Below are positions 48,641-61,226 of a stretch of DNA of 64,000 nucleotides, piece after piece. Each line of letters opens with the position of its first letter. Within the stretch, counting starts at the first letter, position 1. The stretch is from Blastomussa wellsi. Taxonomy: Eukaryota > Cnidaria > Anthozoa > Scleractinia > Plerogyridae. The notes beneath the pieces are model-generated. The model was not told where the DNA came from, searched no databases, and saw only the letters and a program-made list of their open reading frames with translations. Location of the stretch: positions 21,514,706 through 21,578,705 of the forward strand of contig OX393567.1 in NCBI GenBank assembly GCA_947652115.1, in the 5' to 3' direction. Made by a program: the position numbers and the translations under genes.

Positions 48641-48954
48641 AAAAGGCTCAGGACTCGGGCAAAAGCAGCGGATATTTTTGGGCGTTTGTTTTTTGGTTGA
48701 ATGCTAACGCATTCGAAAATTGATTGATTATTTTAGCTGTACATTTCCAAGGATATATCTGAGAATATAAACGAAAGTGCCCTCCTTTATTTCCACGGCT
48801 AGTTTGTTTGTTTAATTTTACTTAAGATGAATCTCTTCTTTGTTTTCTATTGTTATACTGATATTTTTACCGTGTTTAAATAAAGATTTCATTCATTCGT
48901 GTTTCGATCTTCACTGCTGTTCGCATAGGGTCAATTGGGACACTGTAATTATAA

Positions 48955-49105
48955 ATCAAATCAAATGTTAATGGTGGTTTTGTGGAGAGGGGAAAACCGG
49001 AGTACCCGGGGAAAAACCTCCCTGAGCAGGGTGGAGAACCAACAAACTCAGCCCACATATGATGCCGAGACCAGCAATCGAACCCGGGCCACATTGGTGG
49101 AAAAT
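48955..49105 (-). repeat. tRNA-derived SINE (family A)
   Basis: On minus it has 'ccaatgtggcccgggttcg', 'ggcatcatatgtgggctgag' and the tail 'cctctccacaaaaccacc', matching 18787-18945 and the longer 20526-20755. Confidence 0.7.
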
Positions 49106-50702
49106 GTTGACTGATGACCGACTAAATAAATACCAGGAACTGCAGTCATGCTAAACTGAACATAGCACAACATAGTTTTTGTTACTTCTTCAGTTTATTG
49201 AAGTATAATCTGTGTTAAGAGGGCTTTCTTCCTGGCAATAGGCATGAACAGACTAATGGGCAAAACATCTGAATGTATCCTGTATTAATTAATTTATTTT
49301 TACTCTATTATTGTGGTTTCCCTGTGATACCAGTAACAAATTGATGCTAAAAGCCTTCTTACTCACCAGTCACAGTTTTTTGTTTACTTTTCCATTGCAC
49401 TGTTTATTTTTCATTCTTACAATTATGTTATTACATAGAACTTTATCATGTTTTTCATCACACCACATTAAACTACAAATAAATAACATTAATAAAACAA
49501 CCAAACTTTGCTTAGCAGAAGTTAACGATCTTATAATGGACAACTCCAAAGCAATGATGCAGATAGGGTAAAAAAAAGAGGGGGTCAAATTTTGCCACTA
49601 CAAAATAGAAATATAAAATGCAATGGCGAGTTTTACATTTGTTTTGACAAACATTTGCAAAATTTGATCACAAGAAATATTTCACATATCAGAGCTTGAA
49701 AAAAAAACATGAATTCCAGCTTGCCCATTGAACAAACAGCTTTTGATTTGCTTGCCCAAGGGAGCTAAATGCTTGGCTTGTTTCCTATTATTTTCTACAT
49801 GCTTGCCTTGTTTTCTTTTCCTTTTTCCATTGAGAAGCGACACTTTCGTGGGAAAAAGATCTATTTGTCCCGGACGACTGGATCACACTTTTTATAGCCA
49901 TGTTTATTATATTTTAACAACTTTAGTCAAGTTTCTGTTTTTCAGAAAATTAGCTAGCACAATAATGCAAAAAAAGCGTTCTAAGGAAGGAGGCAATTTC
50001 ATGTCAAACTACCTGCTTGTTGAGATGAGTTTTCTGAGCAATAATATAGTTTGAAACTTAAACAAATTGGTGATGGATGGCCTTCGCAGTGTTAACCTGA
50101 TATACAATAACCTTAAAAATATTTCCAATCCCTGAAAATGATACCAAAATCACAGATGATAAAAAAGGCCTACCATGTAACATGAAACTTTTGTGGAAGT
50201 TTAATTTGCAGATTGACAGTTTGGGGGATTTATGGGAACAAATATTTGCAGTTCAAGATGACTGAAATTTCCACTGGGAGCTAATTTCTTTCAATTTTTT
50301 GTTCAAGCAGCAGAGCTTTTATAAGGAAGGAAACTTGTTGTTCTGGCAGTTTATTCTGCAGGAGCTTCTTTGTGTGTCATTTTATTTCTGCAGATCGCAA
50401 GCAATATCCAAAAATAGAAACCAGCAAAATTTTCATGCCACTTGGTAGGCATTGAAACAACTGCAATGGCCAAACATAAACAAGACGAATCATGTCAAAC
50501 ATGGAGTGCAGCCAATTTTAAGCGCCGGGCAAAACATGTAAATAACTTGACAATTCTAAGATATAATGTATCTCCACTCATGGCCACAGTATAACAATTG
50601 CCTTTATGAGGTTGAGGTATACATACAGGTTTAACCACCACTCATATAATCACTGCATCTGTTAAACTGGTAAAGACAGTCTGTAGCTGATCACTAACTT
50701 TA

Positions 50703-53700
50703 TTACACCACTAACGAAACAAAGCTGTTATATTGCTGTATGTTCCTCTTTAGGATGTCGATACAAGGACCCAGGACTCGTTCAAATCGCTGCCTGTCGA
50801 GTTTGACACATTTTAGTGTTCCCTTTGCCTGGACTGTTGCAGCTCGAGGTCGATTAAGGACAAGAGCGATTTCACCTGCAAGCACAAATTTAACACCTGT
50901 TAATCCAAAATCCTTTGGAGAAAGTTTCTCTGCCAAACTGCATATACACTTCTGAAATGTTCAAGATGAAGTTCCCAATACAACACTTTATTTTGGAATA
51001 AAGCCTTGTATGCTCGCCATGGAATCTTAGCAGGCTTTATTTTTAATAGAGCATGGGCAAAAACTATAGAAGCCCAGTACCCTGGATGTAGTTTATGTTG
51101 CGTTGCAAACTGAAAAAAAAATGGCGCCGACAATCTTTTAAGTTGTCTTTTAATTTCCTTTATTATGGCTGCTAAAACAGCTATTAACAAAATAAGTTCA
51201 GGTATTGAGGAGATGAAAATGTGGACGAGCTATTGAGCAGCGAGTGCCAGAAATATGAACAAGGAGGCACGTAAATTCGGTTATTTTTTTTTAGGATTTG
51301 TTAATGCTATATTCTAAACCAGCTAGAAGATGGGTTTCCCAATGTCCTATAAGAAAATAACGCCCTTTTGGGGTCTAGGCATCCACTAGCAGCTTTTCTA
51401 GATCTCAAGCGGGCATTATTTTCTTGTAGAACATGGATACCCATCTTCCAGTAAGTAAATATGAACAGCACTGAAATACCAGGTGAATTTTCGCATGAAA
51501 GCATGATAATAGAATACTACATGGCCGCTTGGAGATACCTAATTTCTTTTCTCGTGTTGAAACTTTTCACTCATTTGCTGCGCTCACTTGTGAAATATCT
51601 TCCAAAACTCTAACAAAAATTTTGTATCTCCACGTGGCCATGTAATATCCTCTCTATCTCGGTGCGGCCATGTAATATCCTTTATGTCTTAACTCTTCAA
51701 ATATTTCTCACTCACCAAAGTAGTCAGACTGTCCTAGTCGGCTGACCTCGATATAATCTTCATTTGGTGACCTACGCTGCAAAACTACAGCTACCCCCTG
51801 TGAAAAGTTCACAAGTTAATTCTTGGAGTGTTCAACATCTAGATTTTACTTTAAATCAATGCATTGTCAAGTACACAGGTGACAAGAATAATAAGTTATG
51901 GTGTACCATCAAATTATCAGAACTACCGTATTTACTCATGTATAAGTCAACCTTTCACAACCTAAAAATCAGTCCAAAAATCACCCTCGACTTATACACG
52001 AGTCCAAAACAAAGACCCAAGCACCAGCAAAATAAATTCTGCACAATTAGCATAACAATTGTCTTTATAATTATGTAAAACATCTTATAAACACCGACAC
52101 CAAAACACAAAGCCCTTTGCTTAGCAGTCTGTGTCTAAATTAGCAGTTCAAGTTGAAATGCTTTAAAATTTATCTTCTTTATGTTGACTGAGTGTTGAAG
52201 ATACTACCTGGCACAATTTCGGAATAAAGAACTGTCACTTCCTGCGAAATAAAGCCGTAAATCTCAGAAAAAAAAACATTTCTCGCTTCGAACCCCCTGC
52301 TTAGTAACCTGGCATGATGATAGCATGTGCAGTCATCAGTTACCAATACTCGACCGATTTTGTAGCTTGGTTACCAAGTTCTCCAAACAAGTATGGCACT
52401 TTCATTTTTCGAATTGTTCTCAAAGATTCTTGACCTTCTTTGGTGTTTTGCCTGCCTGCTAGAGCTGCTTTTCATCTTCCAAAGTTAGAAAGGTTTGTCT
52501 GGAATTAGTGAGTTTGATTTTGTAAGCCTGTTTCAAAAATTATGGACAAAGAGCCCACATGTACATGTGTTGTCAAAACGGTTGCGGACACGCAAGAATA
52601 TTAAAACTTCATATTGAAACTTGCTGTGATTGTTTCATATATCCATAGTTCCTGAACAATAATTATAAGAAATACAGTATGTTTTCCAATAAAATCTGTA
52701 CCTATAAATGAAGAAAACTTTTTTGGCCCCAAAATTGGGGGGTCGACTACACGAGGTTGACTAATACACGAGAAAATACAGTAACCATTACAGTAAAGGA
52801 AAAGTAGATTTATTGAAATAAGTGGGAGAACTTAGACTTAGTAAAGTGGAATCTCGATTTCTTAAAAGTTCAAGGGTAACAAAAGTTAATTGGAGAAATC
52901 AGGGGTATAATCGCAGTATATGAGAAGTGAAAAAACTTGGTTTTAATTCAATTCCAATTCAATCCTTTATTTACACTTTAAACAGAAATTAAACATAATT
53001 TTTACATTAGAAAGGAAAAATAGTTAAAAATAATAAGATGCAAGGGCATTAGAATGTTTGATACAAGAAATCAGGATTCCACTACTAAACGAGTACAACT
53101 TCAAGAAATAGCTTGATTTGACTAACATTCACTTCAAATACAAAATAAAGGAAATACTCACATCGACAATGATATAAAATTCATCACCATGCTCTCCCTG
53201 GACTACCACATTTTCGTTATCCTCATAAGTAACGGCTTCCAGTGCATCAGCAACGGTAAGACGTTCCCATTTATCTAGTGACTCAAGAATACTGACTTTT
53301 TCAAGGAACTGTTCATACATTTTCCTCTTGCGAATCTGACTTCCCATCAATATCCGTCGGTAAGTTACTCGATCTATGGCCCAAAGCTTTACATCAGTTT
53401 TTGACTAAAGAGACAAAGAACAGTAACAAGATGATTAAGGTTGACACTCGTCAGGTTGAGGCAATCAGTCTATTTTCAAGCTCTCATTAGGTTGATGTCT
53501 ATTTCTGATGTTTATTGCACTGGACTCTGAACCAAGCAACACATTCAGTTTGAAACTCTAGCTAGAGTCCCCTGTGGCCAAACATTTCACTCTCACAATG
53601 AGAGGGATAAGGAATTTTAAACAATAACTTTTTTATTGCAATAAGTAAGGTTGCAAAAAATTTTACAAATTCAAGTTCAGAAACATATCCAAGAAAAACA

Positions 53701-56700
53701 AACACTATATATATGGAAACCAGAAAAATAAAAATAAAATACAAAAATGACATCAATTAAACAACAGATATGCTTAGACTACTAGTATTTATCATTGTCA
53801 CCATCATCGTCATCATCATTTATTCGCTACATTGGAAAGGAATTAGTAAGGTGAAGAGACCTCCAGGAAACCACAGGGATGAAAACCATGGGCTCAGTCC
53901 TGTCTGGATTGAGATCATTATACAATAATGTATTTATTATAATTATTATTAATCCATTGACTCCTGGAGATTTTTGAAAAAATTGTGTTTTTTAGACATT
54001 TAGAACATTTTCTAGTCAGTTATAGGCTAAATATGCTTCAAATTTCTCCAAAATGCATTTGCAAAATAAAGACATGCCAGGTTTTTCACTAGCATCGCAT
54101 TTAACGACATTTTAGCTCGGACATGCACATGAATCAAAATTTTGAGATAGTTTTTGTACAAGAAAGTGACCCACCTCTTTAGGTTTTTCAATTTCTTTAT
54201 TTTTATTTTTCGCTTTTCCTTTCTCCTTTTCTCATATATATTATTATGCTTTTGTTGGCCTTTTACTGGGCTTGCTTTCGGTTCAAGAATTGTCACAAAA
54301 GCATCAATGAGACGGGAAATACTTAACATGAAGTGTACAGTGACGGAAATTTTGCCCCTAGTTTTTGACGGAAAATTCTAAGTGTTTTCGTGCATATTTC
54401 AAGCTCCATTAGCCCAATCAATATCATCTGGGTATCACTGGAAAGCTCTTTCCCTCCTGCAGAACTGGGTAAATGGGATTCCTATTTTGGTCAAAGCTGA
54501 TGACATCACAAGTGGAACAAAGGTCAAGGTCTGTCACGGCCAGTTTCCACTGCTTTAGGAGTCAATGGGTTAATGCAACACAAAGGATACTTAAACTATA
54601 CTAACAAATTTACAAAGATACAAAAAAGGTACCTGCACAACTAATATACTAATTATAATTACCAAGGCAATCACTGGGGAAGATTTACCATACACCTTGT
54701 CATTTCATAATATAGAAACTAGAATAAACTGCCTGTATATACAGCAATTCAGTTTGCTAAATAGATTATATGAACTATTGGTTAACCAGAAATTTTATGA
54801 TGATCAGAAATAAAAATAATAATATTCTTTCATTTATGATTAATTCAAATGTTGCCAACCTTGATAGTTGCTGCTCTTGGAGTACCATAGATCAAGGCCA
54901 GTTCACCAAAACTACCTCCTTCTCCAATAGTGGAGACATACTCGTCAGTGACAAACACCTGACAAGCAAAAAAAAAAATAACTTTAAGGCAGCTATTTTT
55001 AAAAGTACAACAGGGCCAGGTATTCATTGACAAGGATGGAAAGCACTCACCATCCAAGCAAAAGACCATTAAAATTTCACCAAAAATGTACAGTTTTTAC
55101 CTACTCAAATTAAGAGCATAACCGAGCGAGTGTTTATTCCATCTCAGTATATTTAAAGCAAAGAATGATTGATCATGAAAACATCAGAGAGTTTTAGCAA
55201 CTAGGACAGCAACGGCAATGAGAACGCCACAAAACAATAGGTTTAATGAGCAAAAACAATCACTCTGCAGTGCGTTTTATAGTTTTGTAGATTTCTGGGC
55301 CGTCATCTACAAAACAACAATGTGAAATGACCGAATTTTATGTTTTCTCGAGAACGCCAACGCCTGACGGTAAAGTTTTCTTTCTTTTTTCTTACTTTAA
55401 CACCGTTCATAGTAATTTAATTCCTGGACAGTTTTCATTAATTGCCAAAGCGTCACAGAAACAAGAAGTTATATTTTGAAATAACGTATTTGTTTCCGTC
55501 GCCATCATCGTTGCTAAAACACCCTATTCTATTCAGCTACTCTCAACTAAGCTACAATAAATAATTTACGCCTCGGAAAATGCCCATATTCTACCATGCT
55601 CAAGTACATAGATGTGGGAAATTATAAATGTCAATGGTCTGTCAGTGGCTGCAGCACATTCAGGTGCAATATTTGTCAACAAAATGAGGCCCAAGGCTGA
55701 GCAGCATGCTTCAGATCATTGTTACGGTATGCCACAAGATTGGTTTAGGGAGTTTCAATTATTTCAATCAAGTCACAGAAGAATCGGTTTTCTACAGTAT
55801 TAGATGCTACAAAGCAGAATGATTTTAATTAGAAGAAAAGCAAGGAAGAAAATCAAATAATTATTGACTTGCAAGACATTTTTAGGTGTTCATTTTCACA
55901 CCTTTCTGACAGGAAATTGACATTTTTGATGTCAAATTTGGATTATGCAATAAAAATTGCATTGGGTAGAGTTGTCAGGAACTTGCATTAAGTTGATAAA
56001 CTATTTCAAAATTAGCTCATTTTGGATCCATTCTGGCAATATGTACTACCTTAAGAAAACGACATGGTTGTTTTGGACTTCGAAACATTCATTTAACAGC
56101 TAGTGCAAGCTCTTGAAACAAGAACCCTTCCGTGAACTATTTAAACCCTTGGGAAATTAGAAGATTAAAAGAATTGCAAAGTATTTTGGGCAATCAGTGT
56201 TTCTGGTTATGTCACATCCAGACCTTGCATATTAGCTGATCTAGCAAACAATCAAAACACCCACCAAAGAAGCTAAAAATATTGAGTTGTTATTGAAAGC
56301 AAGATCCCAGAAAGGATCAATTTTAGAAACCTTTTGCAAGGCACCGGAGACACAACTAAGCAAACCAATATAAGGTATTTATGGTATTCTAGCAGTGTGG
56401 TAATCCATCGACAAAACTGTTTTGTACGAGTGTTCAAAATTATGTAAACAGACAACATGGATATTTACATCAACTTCACCGCTGTCAATGATGTAGAAGT
56501 TATCACCCTCGTCACCTGAAACAGCAAAAATGAAAACCGAATCGTTTTATCTTTAAATGGTATGCTATCTTAGTATTGCTATGTGTATATAGGTGCTATT
56601 GGAGTACAACATCGTCAGAAAATAAAGGGTTCCGTAATCTTATTTACCCCATGAAAATGTTGAGGACGACAAACAGACCAAGCAGCCGAGAGGAAGGAAA

Positions 56701-57627
56701 CGATAGGGGCTGAACTACTGAATAACATACACTGAATGTTAGCAGAAAAAAAGTATTCCGACAGCGATGATATTAGCTACATAAATCAAAGCATTTTTCG
56801 CCTTACCTTGCTGGATGACAGTCTCGCCGGCACTGTGTTTGACCAAAGACATGGCGTCAAAAATATCACTGTTCGAAAAAAAATCAACATGCGTTACATT
56901 CTGGAAATAAGAACGTCACTAGTTGAAAGATTCTTGAGGTTAAAAAGTTTTCCTCACTGACCTCCTTTCTCCTTCATCCAGGTGAGAGAACAGGATGTTC
57001 TTTGCGATTGCCTTCGAAAGGGCGGCCATAGTTTTGTAGTCTTTCGGTACGACCTTTAAAAACAAGCGAAAGCCGCGTCAGTTTTTGCCACTGGCACCAT
57101 TGCCGCTGCTTTTTCTTAGCAATTACTTTACCCTTCGCCTAAATTTACCTTTTTCACATACGATGTAGCTTCGTCTTCTGTAATTGGTCCAGCGCTTACA
57201 GCGCCGCGACGTGCTCGAGAAAAGCCACGTACGGGCCCAGGGTGATCCTCAATTTCAAGTCTTTGTTCAGGTTCGTTGTGTTCCTGTGGCTCTGCCTCAT
57301 GTTCCTGGGAAATATATTTAAGACACGTTGTTCACTTACAGAGAAACGAAATAATTTTTCTGATTGGACTACAAGTATATTACTGAAGCGAAACACGGCC
57401 ACAAAACAACACAACAGCGTAATGAAGCTTCGATATGGAGCTCAAAAGAAAAACACCTTTTCGAGCTTTTCGAAATACTCCCGAAAAAACTTGTGCGGGT
57501 TATCTGGCTTCTTGATACAAAGCTGCACGATACAGTCTTTCAGTATAGCCTGAATGTTATGTTTTTCTACATAAATTTCACAATGCCTCAGCGCTTCGGC
57601 ATCACCATCCTGCTTTTTGGACGCCAT
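50703..57627 (-). CDS. PRKAR1: cAMP-dependent protein kinase type I regulatory subunit, 9 coding exons, complete
   Basis: Holds the PKA catalytic subunit inactive until cAMP binds. Exons: 57627-57457, 57304-57149, 57053-56962, 56868-56807, 56515-56469, 54958-54860, 53404-53162, 51797-51716, 50875-50703. They join in phase to 374 codons (human RI-alpha is 381). The dimerisation/docking region is about 1-57 ([20 protein letters not shown]). The inhibitor site RRGAVSA at 89-95 has Ala at the phospho-acceptor place, so it is a type I pseudosubstrate. The first cyclic-nucleotide domain has [15 protein letters not shown] at 193-207 (Glu195, Arg204); the second has [14 protein letters not shown] with Glu319 and Arg328. 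All four cAMP-phosphate contacts are present. The start context is CAAAATGGCGTC. The stop codon overlaps an AATAAA (GTGTAATAAA). Vertebrate alpha/beta assignment is not meaningful here. Confidence 0.97.
51515..51680. repeat. inverted-repeat element ('catggccg' family)
   Basis: 'atactacatggccgcttgg' with 'gagatacc' mirrors 'gtatctccacgtggccatg' with 'taatatcc', and a second 'gcggccatgtaatatcc' follows. PRKAR1 intron 8, ending just before the donor side of the exon at 51716. Confidence 0.65.
51924..52784. repeat. terminal-inverted-repeat element, about 860 bases
   Basis: Left 'taccgtatttactcatgta' with 'taagtcaacc' mirrors right 'ggttgactaatacacgag' with 'aaaatacagta'. An inner pair links 'tcgacttatacacgag' and 'gtcgactacacgag'. 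No transposase frame. PRKAR1 intron 7. Confidence 0.75.
53953..54569 (-). mobile_element. piggyBac-like non-autonomous element, copy 4
   Basis: Between TTAA 53949-53952 and 54570-54573. The ends are TCCATTGACTCC (first base changed) and GGAGTCAATGGG. The shared frame is open from about 54329 to 54027 on minus. PRKAR1 intron 6, same orientation as the gene. Confidence 0.85.
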
Positions 57628-57680
57628 TTTGCTTGCAAATGTCGACCGGAGAGCGATCGGAGAACGGAGAAGAACTGTCG

Positions 57681-57737
57681 TGACGTCACACTAACTTATC
57701 CAATATAATGCGGCTCTATGACGTCAATGTGACGTCA
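57681..57737 (-). promoter_or_regulatory. three perfect CRE palindromes plus CCAAT upstream of PRKAR1
   Basis: TGACGTCA occurs at 57681-57688, 57719-57726 and 57730-57737, with CCAAT (plus orientation) at 57700-57704. They lie 54-110 bases upstream of the PRKAR1 ATG at 57627, where the core promoter should be. CREs bind CREB/ATF factors phosphorylated by PKA, so the gene may be induced by the pathway it restrains. The motifs are seen; the function is inferred. Confidence 0.8.
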
Positions 57738-59149
57738 GGAAAATGATGCGTGGGTACTTACAGTCAAATAATATATACCATATGACTGATGAGTTTTACT
57801 GCAATTTGGGTTGTATTCGCAATCTTCTTTACATTGACTACATTTGATTACAGTGTACAGTGTCTTGCACACCAAAGCCAACATTCTTCGAACTAAATAG
57901 CTTCAAAATTACAGTAAAATAGAGAAATTTAGTCGATTTTCTTCATTCCGTAAAACTCGACTGAATTCCATATTCAGAATAATAATAGAAAACATTCTCG
58001 CCCCCGCAATCTTGCAACAATTCAAATATAATTTATAGCAATGTTAGCACCTATTTACGTCGATCTATTACGTCTGTTTGCGCAGTTTGACTCTTTTCGG
58101 CTCCGAAGATAAAAGAGGAGTTAAAATTACTCACGTCTATTCTACAGTTAATTTCTTTTGGCTTCGTGTTCATCGACCTTTATTTACTGGCTTTTGTGAA
58201 AGCATTAAAACGATCTTAAGTGAACGTGATCGCACCAGCTCAGTCAATCGTCTTCTAGAATATGAATAAAACAATACTCAGGTCTTTTACAATACAATAT
58301 CGCACGTAAGAAAAAAAGGTTTTAACTTTTAGTATATTTTACGGTGGGACCTGGGTTATCCGGGTGTCCGCATAAACAGGCTCTAAGCTTTAACATCACG
58401 GGCACGTGATCTCTCAACACAAAGACCAGCGCATACAATTTAAAAGAAACAGAACGATATTTCAGTCGGAGTTTGGGAAATCTTCATGAAGCGCTCGGAG
58501 GAGTTTCCGACTTATTTTATCCAATCAAACACTAGCGCGAGAGCTCGCGAATACACCCGGCTAAAGAAAAAGAATATTATACAAGCTTTCTGTCGGAGCA
58601 AACTAAACTGTCCATAATCAAAAAGCGATACTGGATTGCAGTCACAACAAGGACGAAAAGGACACGCCCGTCCACCTGGTAACAGAATGATCTGGAGTTT
58701 TTTTTAAGTAGTCATTATCCTCCTCAGTCGAAAATGTATCTCCTGCGAAGCAGGGAAAATGTTTTTGCAGTTGTAATGATATATGCATATATGCTTGGTA
58801 TTCACATGTAGGTTCACTGTGCGACATATTAAATGCAGACTGCAGACTGCTGTATTTTTTGTAATATTGCCATGACCATTATGCCCGTATAAACTCAGTT
58901 TAATAGCTTCTGGCTTACTCCAGTTGCTGAAGCACAAGTGTTTGCTTTATTCTCTGGGTTAAAAGAAGAAAATGCACACATTAATGTTCCAAACAAATAA
59001 ATTAAGCTTGCAAGTGATTCACTTTCCTTACTCTTCACCGAAATATACAATGATTCAATATCATCAGGAATAGTTTCTGAAATTTTAAAAACTTCAAGAG
59101 TGACTCTTGTTTATTAAGGTGGTATTGTGACTGAGTTAGTAAATTATAC
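57738..59149. other. intergenic DNA upstream of PRKAR1
   Basis: No exon or clear repeat recognised on either strand. AT-rich, with a few short unrelated frames under 80 codons. Confidence 0.4.
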
Positions 59150-59440
59150 TACGAATAGCAATTAGTTCTCGGCCCTTTTAGTAAAGTACTAGAAATGCTG
59201 ATGTATGACCAACTTATGATTTTTCTCGAAAAACAGTGGAATGTCTCCTGTATAACTGTCAGTTTGGATTCCGAAAGGGCTATTCCATCGAGTATGCCAT
59301 TTTAGAAACTATCGAGAATCTAAAATCTGCGATAAATGTTGATAAAATAGCATGTGGTATGTTCCTTGATTTTTCAAAAGCCTTTGATACAATTGATGAT
59401 CACTCGATTCTTTTAGACGGGATTCGTGGTTCTTAATCTA
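59150..59440 (+). mobile_element. reverse-transcriptase fragment of a LINE
   Basis: The frame from 59236 reads QFGFRKGYSIEYAILETIE and then GMFLDFSKAFDTIDDHSILL. These are the fingers/palm motifs of non-LTR reverse transcriptases ('FLDFSKAFDT' holds the first catalytic Asp). It ends in 'DGIRGS', where the usual linker is deleted, and nothing of the YxDD part follows. Confidence 0.8.
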
Positions 59441-59559
59441 GAGGCTCGGAAATGGTATTTTCAACATTCTCCATGAGATATTTCTTAAAAAAAGACAACC
59501 TGGATAACTTGTAATATGACATGTACTTTGCTTGCTTTCAGCAATATTTTGGAAGTTGT

Positions 59560-59700
59560 AAGCTTGCAGGGGCGGATACAGGATTTTAAAAAGGGGGTGG
59601 ATAAGGAAGAAGGAACGGACATTCTAGGAGGGGGGGGGGGGGGCGAGCAAATATCACCCTCAAAAAATCATGCAAGCTGTAAACCTGAATGGGGAAATAA
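59560..59700 (+). repeat. repeat-like fragment with G tract
   Basis: 'gcaggggcggatacaggat' followed by 'aaaaagggggtgg' and a G homopolymer near 59628-59642. A similar word is seen reversed near 42610-42650 ('ccctggatctgccactga'). The element limits are not clear. Confidence 0.35.
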
Positions 59701-60399
59701 AAAAAATCATGCAAAGCCATGGATTACGAAAAAATCTAGAACAGATGCTACTCCAGGAAAAAAGTCGCGCAAGACCAAAAAGCTGAACCCAACCCACCCC
59801 GATAAAATACCTGATGGTCCGTCCCTAAAGAGGCAGCATTGGTGTATTTACTGTTACTGTAGTCACATCGTCATGGCCGAACCGCAAGATATAGAACTCA
59901 ATTTGAACGACGAAACAACTTCACTATTAGTGCGTCTTGTGAGAAGATGTTTCCTCCAAATTCAATAAACTACGGATACCATACTTACAACCTGGGAGCG
60001 AAGCTGACATCATTCGTCTTGGATGCATTGCCATATACTTGTCGAACACCTGATCGCGACGGTTGCGAACACTGTGTCAATGCATCGCAATCACAGCTAA
60101 GTCTGAAAGCCTTTCGGTAGTCATTGTGCTCCTAAGCCACGTATGTACCGGTCCTTCTTACAATGGAGAACGATCGCTCCACTTCCGTGCTGCTTATTGG
60201 CAGTACAGCTAGAATCTTGAGCTGCTCCCGGACATTTCATTTGACTTGAGATGGAAACAGATTTGTTTTCTATTTCACTTTTAATAGCATTTTTTTATTT
60301 TTACTCTAAAACGGGGAGTGGAAATCCACCCAATCCACCCAGCCTTCCACGATATATCCTGGCTTTAGTACACTAACCTGGGTTTTTACACAACCTCCC

Positions 60400-61002
60400 C
60401 GTGACAGCGCAGCATTAGCGGATAGTGACAACTCATTACCACAAAGAGAAGGATTGCCAATACCGTAGCCAAGCACTTAATAACACCATCCTACAGCAGC
60501 TCCGTGAGAAGATGAACCCAGAACAACTTTGGACAAATGACCTGGCAATGGTGAAGGGTACCTCGGGTTGGTTAACAACATTTCCATTAAAGTCGGAGAA
60601 CTACATCCTGGACAAAAGAGAATTCTACAATTTGAAGTATCTCCATCTACATGTCCTCGTGGCAAGAGATTCGACGTTGATCATGCAATGATGTGCATGA
60701 AAGGCGGATTTGCCCATAGGAGGCATGACGGAGTGCGAGACCTGTTCGCATCCCCTCTTAAGCCGGATGTACATCATGATGTTGAAGTCGAGCCACGCCA
60801 TCATTTCTTGGCAGGAGAAGTTTTAACCAGCAGTGCCAACTGGTCTGATGAAGCTCGGCTTGAGGTCAGTGCGCGCAGTTTTAGGCCAAGGGGGCAATGT
60901 GCATTTTTGGGGCGGTACGCAGCTCTTTACAAGGTCCCACTGCTTTCTCGAGCAATGAGAACGAGACAAAGTGACACAAAAACCACTGAATCATTGAAAT
61001 AG
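60400..61002 (+). mobile_element. retroelement C-terminal fragment (Cys/His motif), frameshifted
   Basis: Frame one (60425-60691) includes MVKGTSGWLTTFPL and LDKREFYN. Frame two (from about 60600) continues with CPRGKRFDVDHAMMCMKGGF, then RRHDGVRDL, DVEVEPRHHFL and ANWSDEARLEVSARSF. This order (WLT..PL, KREF, C..G..FDVDHAM.C..GGF..RH..RD, E.EP, ..AR.DV.A) is a common repetitive protein tail in invertebrate genomes that I associate with reverse-transcribing elements. The class is not certain. At least one frameshift separates the halves. Confidence 0.6.
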
Positions 61003-61226
61003 AGCGTGGCTCCTTCAGCCCTCTCGTTTCCTCGGAAGCCGAGCGATTTATCACTGAACTAGCTCTGAAGCTATCCGAGAATCAGCAGATGGAATATAGT
61101 ATTGTTGTCCACTGGCTCAGAGCAAAACTATTCTTTAACTTATTATAGTAGTGTTATGTGTAAAAGGCTCCAGAACAACCAAACGTGAGTTGAACACTGA
61201 TTTTAGTGGGGCAGAAATCGTAAACC

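Larger units (their letters stand above)
47799..50702. other. spacer between glycosyltransferase and PRKAR1
   Basis: No exon recognised. One TGACGTCA lies at 47984-47991, about 190 bases upstream of the glycosyltransferase ATG. A hairpin at about 48245-48330 pairs 'aaatttactaagaaatgta' with 'atatttcttagtaaattt'. Positions 48426-48640 are a partial copy of the 23461 element and 48955-49105 a SINE. The rest is AT-rich, and an AATAAA on minus near 50350 may serve PRKAR1. Confidence 0.45.

Noticed and set aside
50699..50705. AATAAA overlapping the PRKAR1 stop codon as its poly(A) signal.
   Set aside because: A signal at this position would leave almost no 3' untranslated region; a downstream signal near 50350 is more likely, though unproven.
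59516..59968. 150-codon plus-strand frame as a gene.
   Set aside because: It includes a G homopolymer and a repeat fragment. The composition is Lys/Gly-rich, without any known domain, and no splice context supports it.
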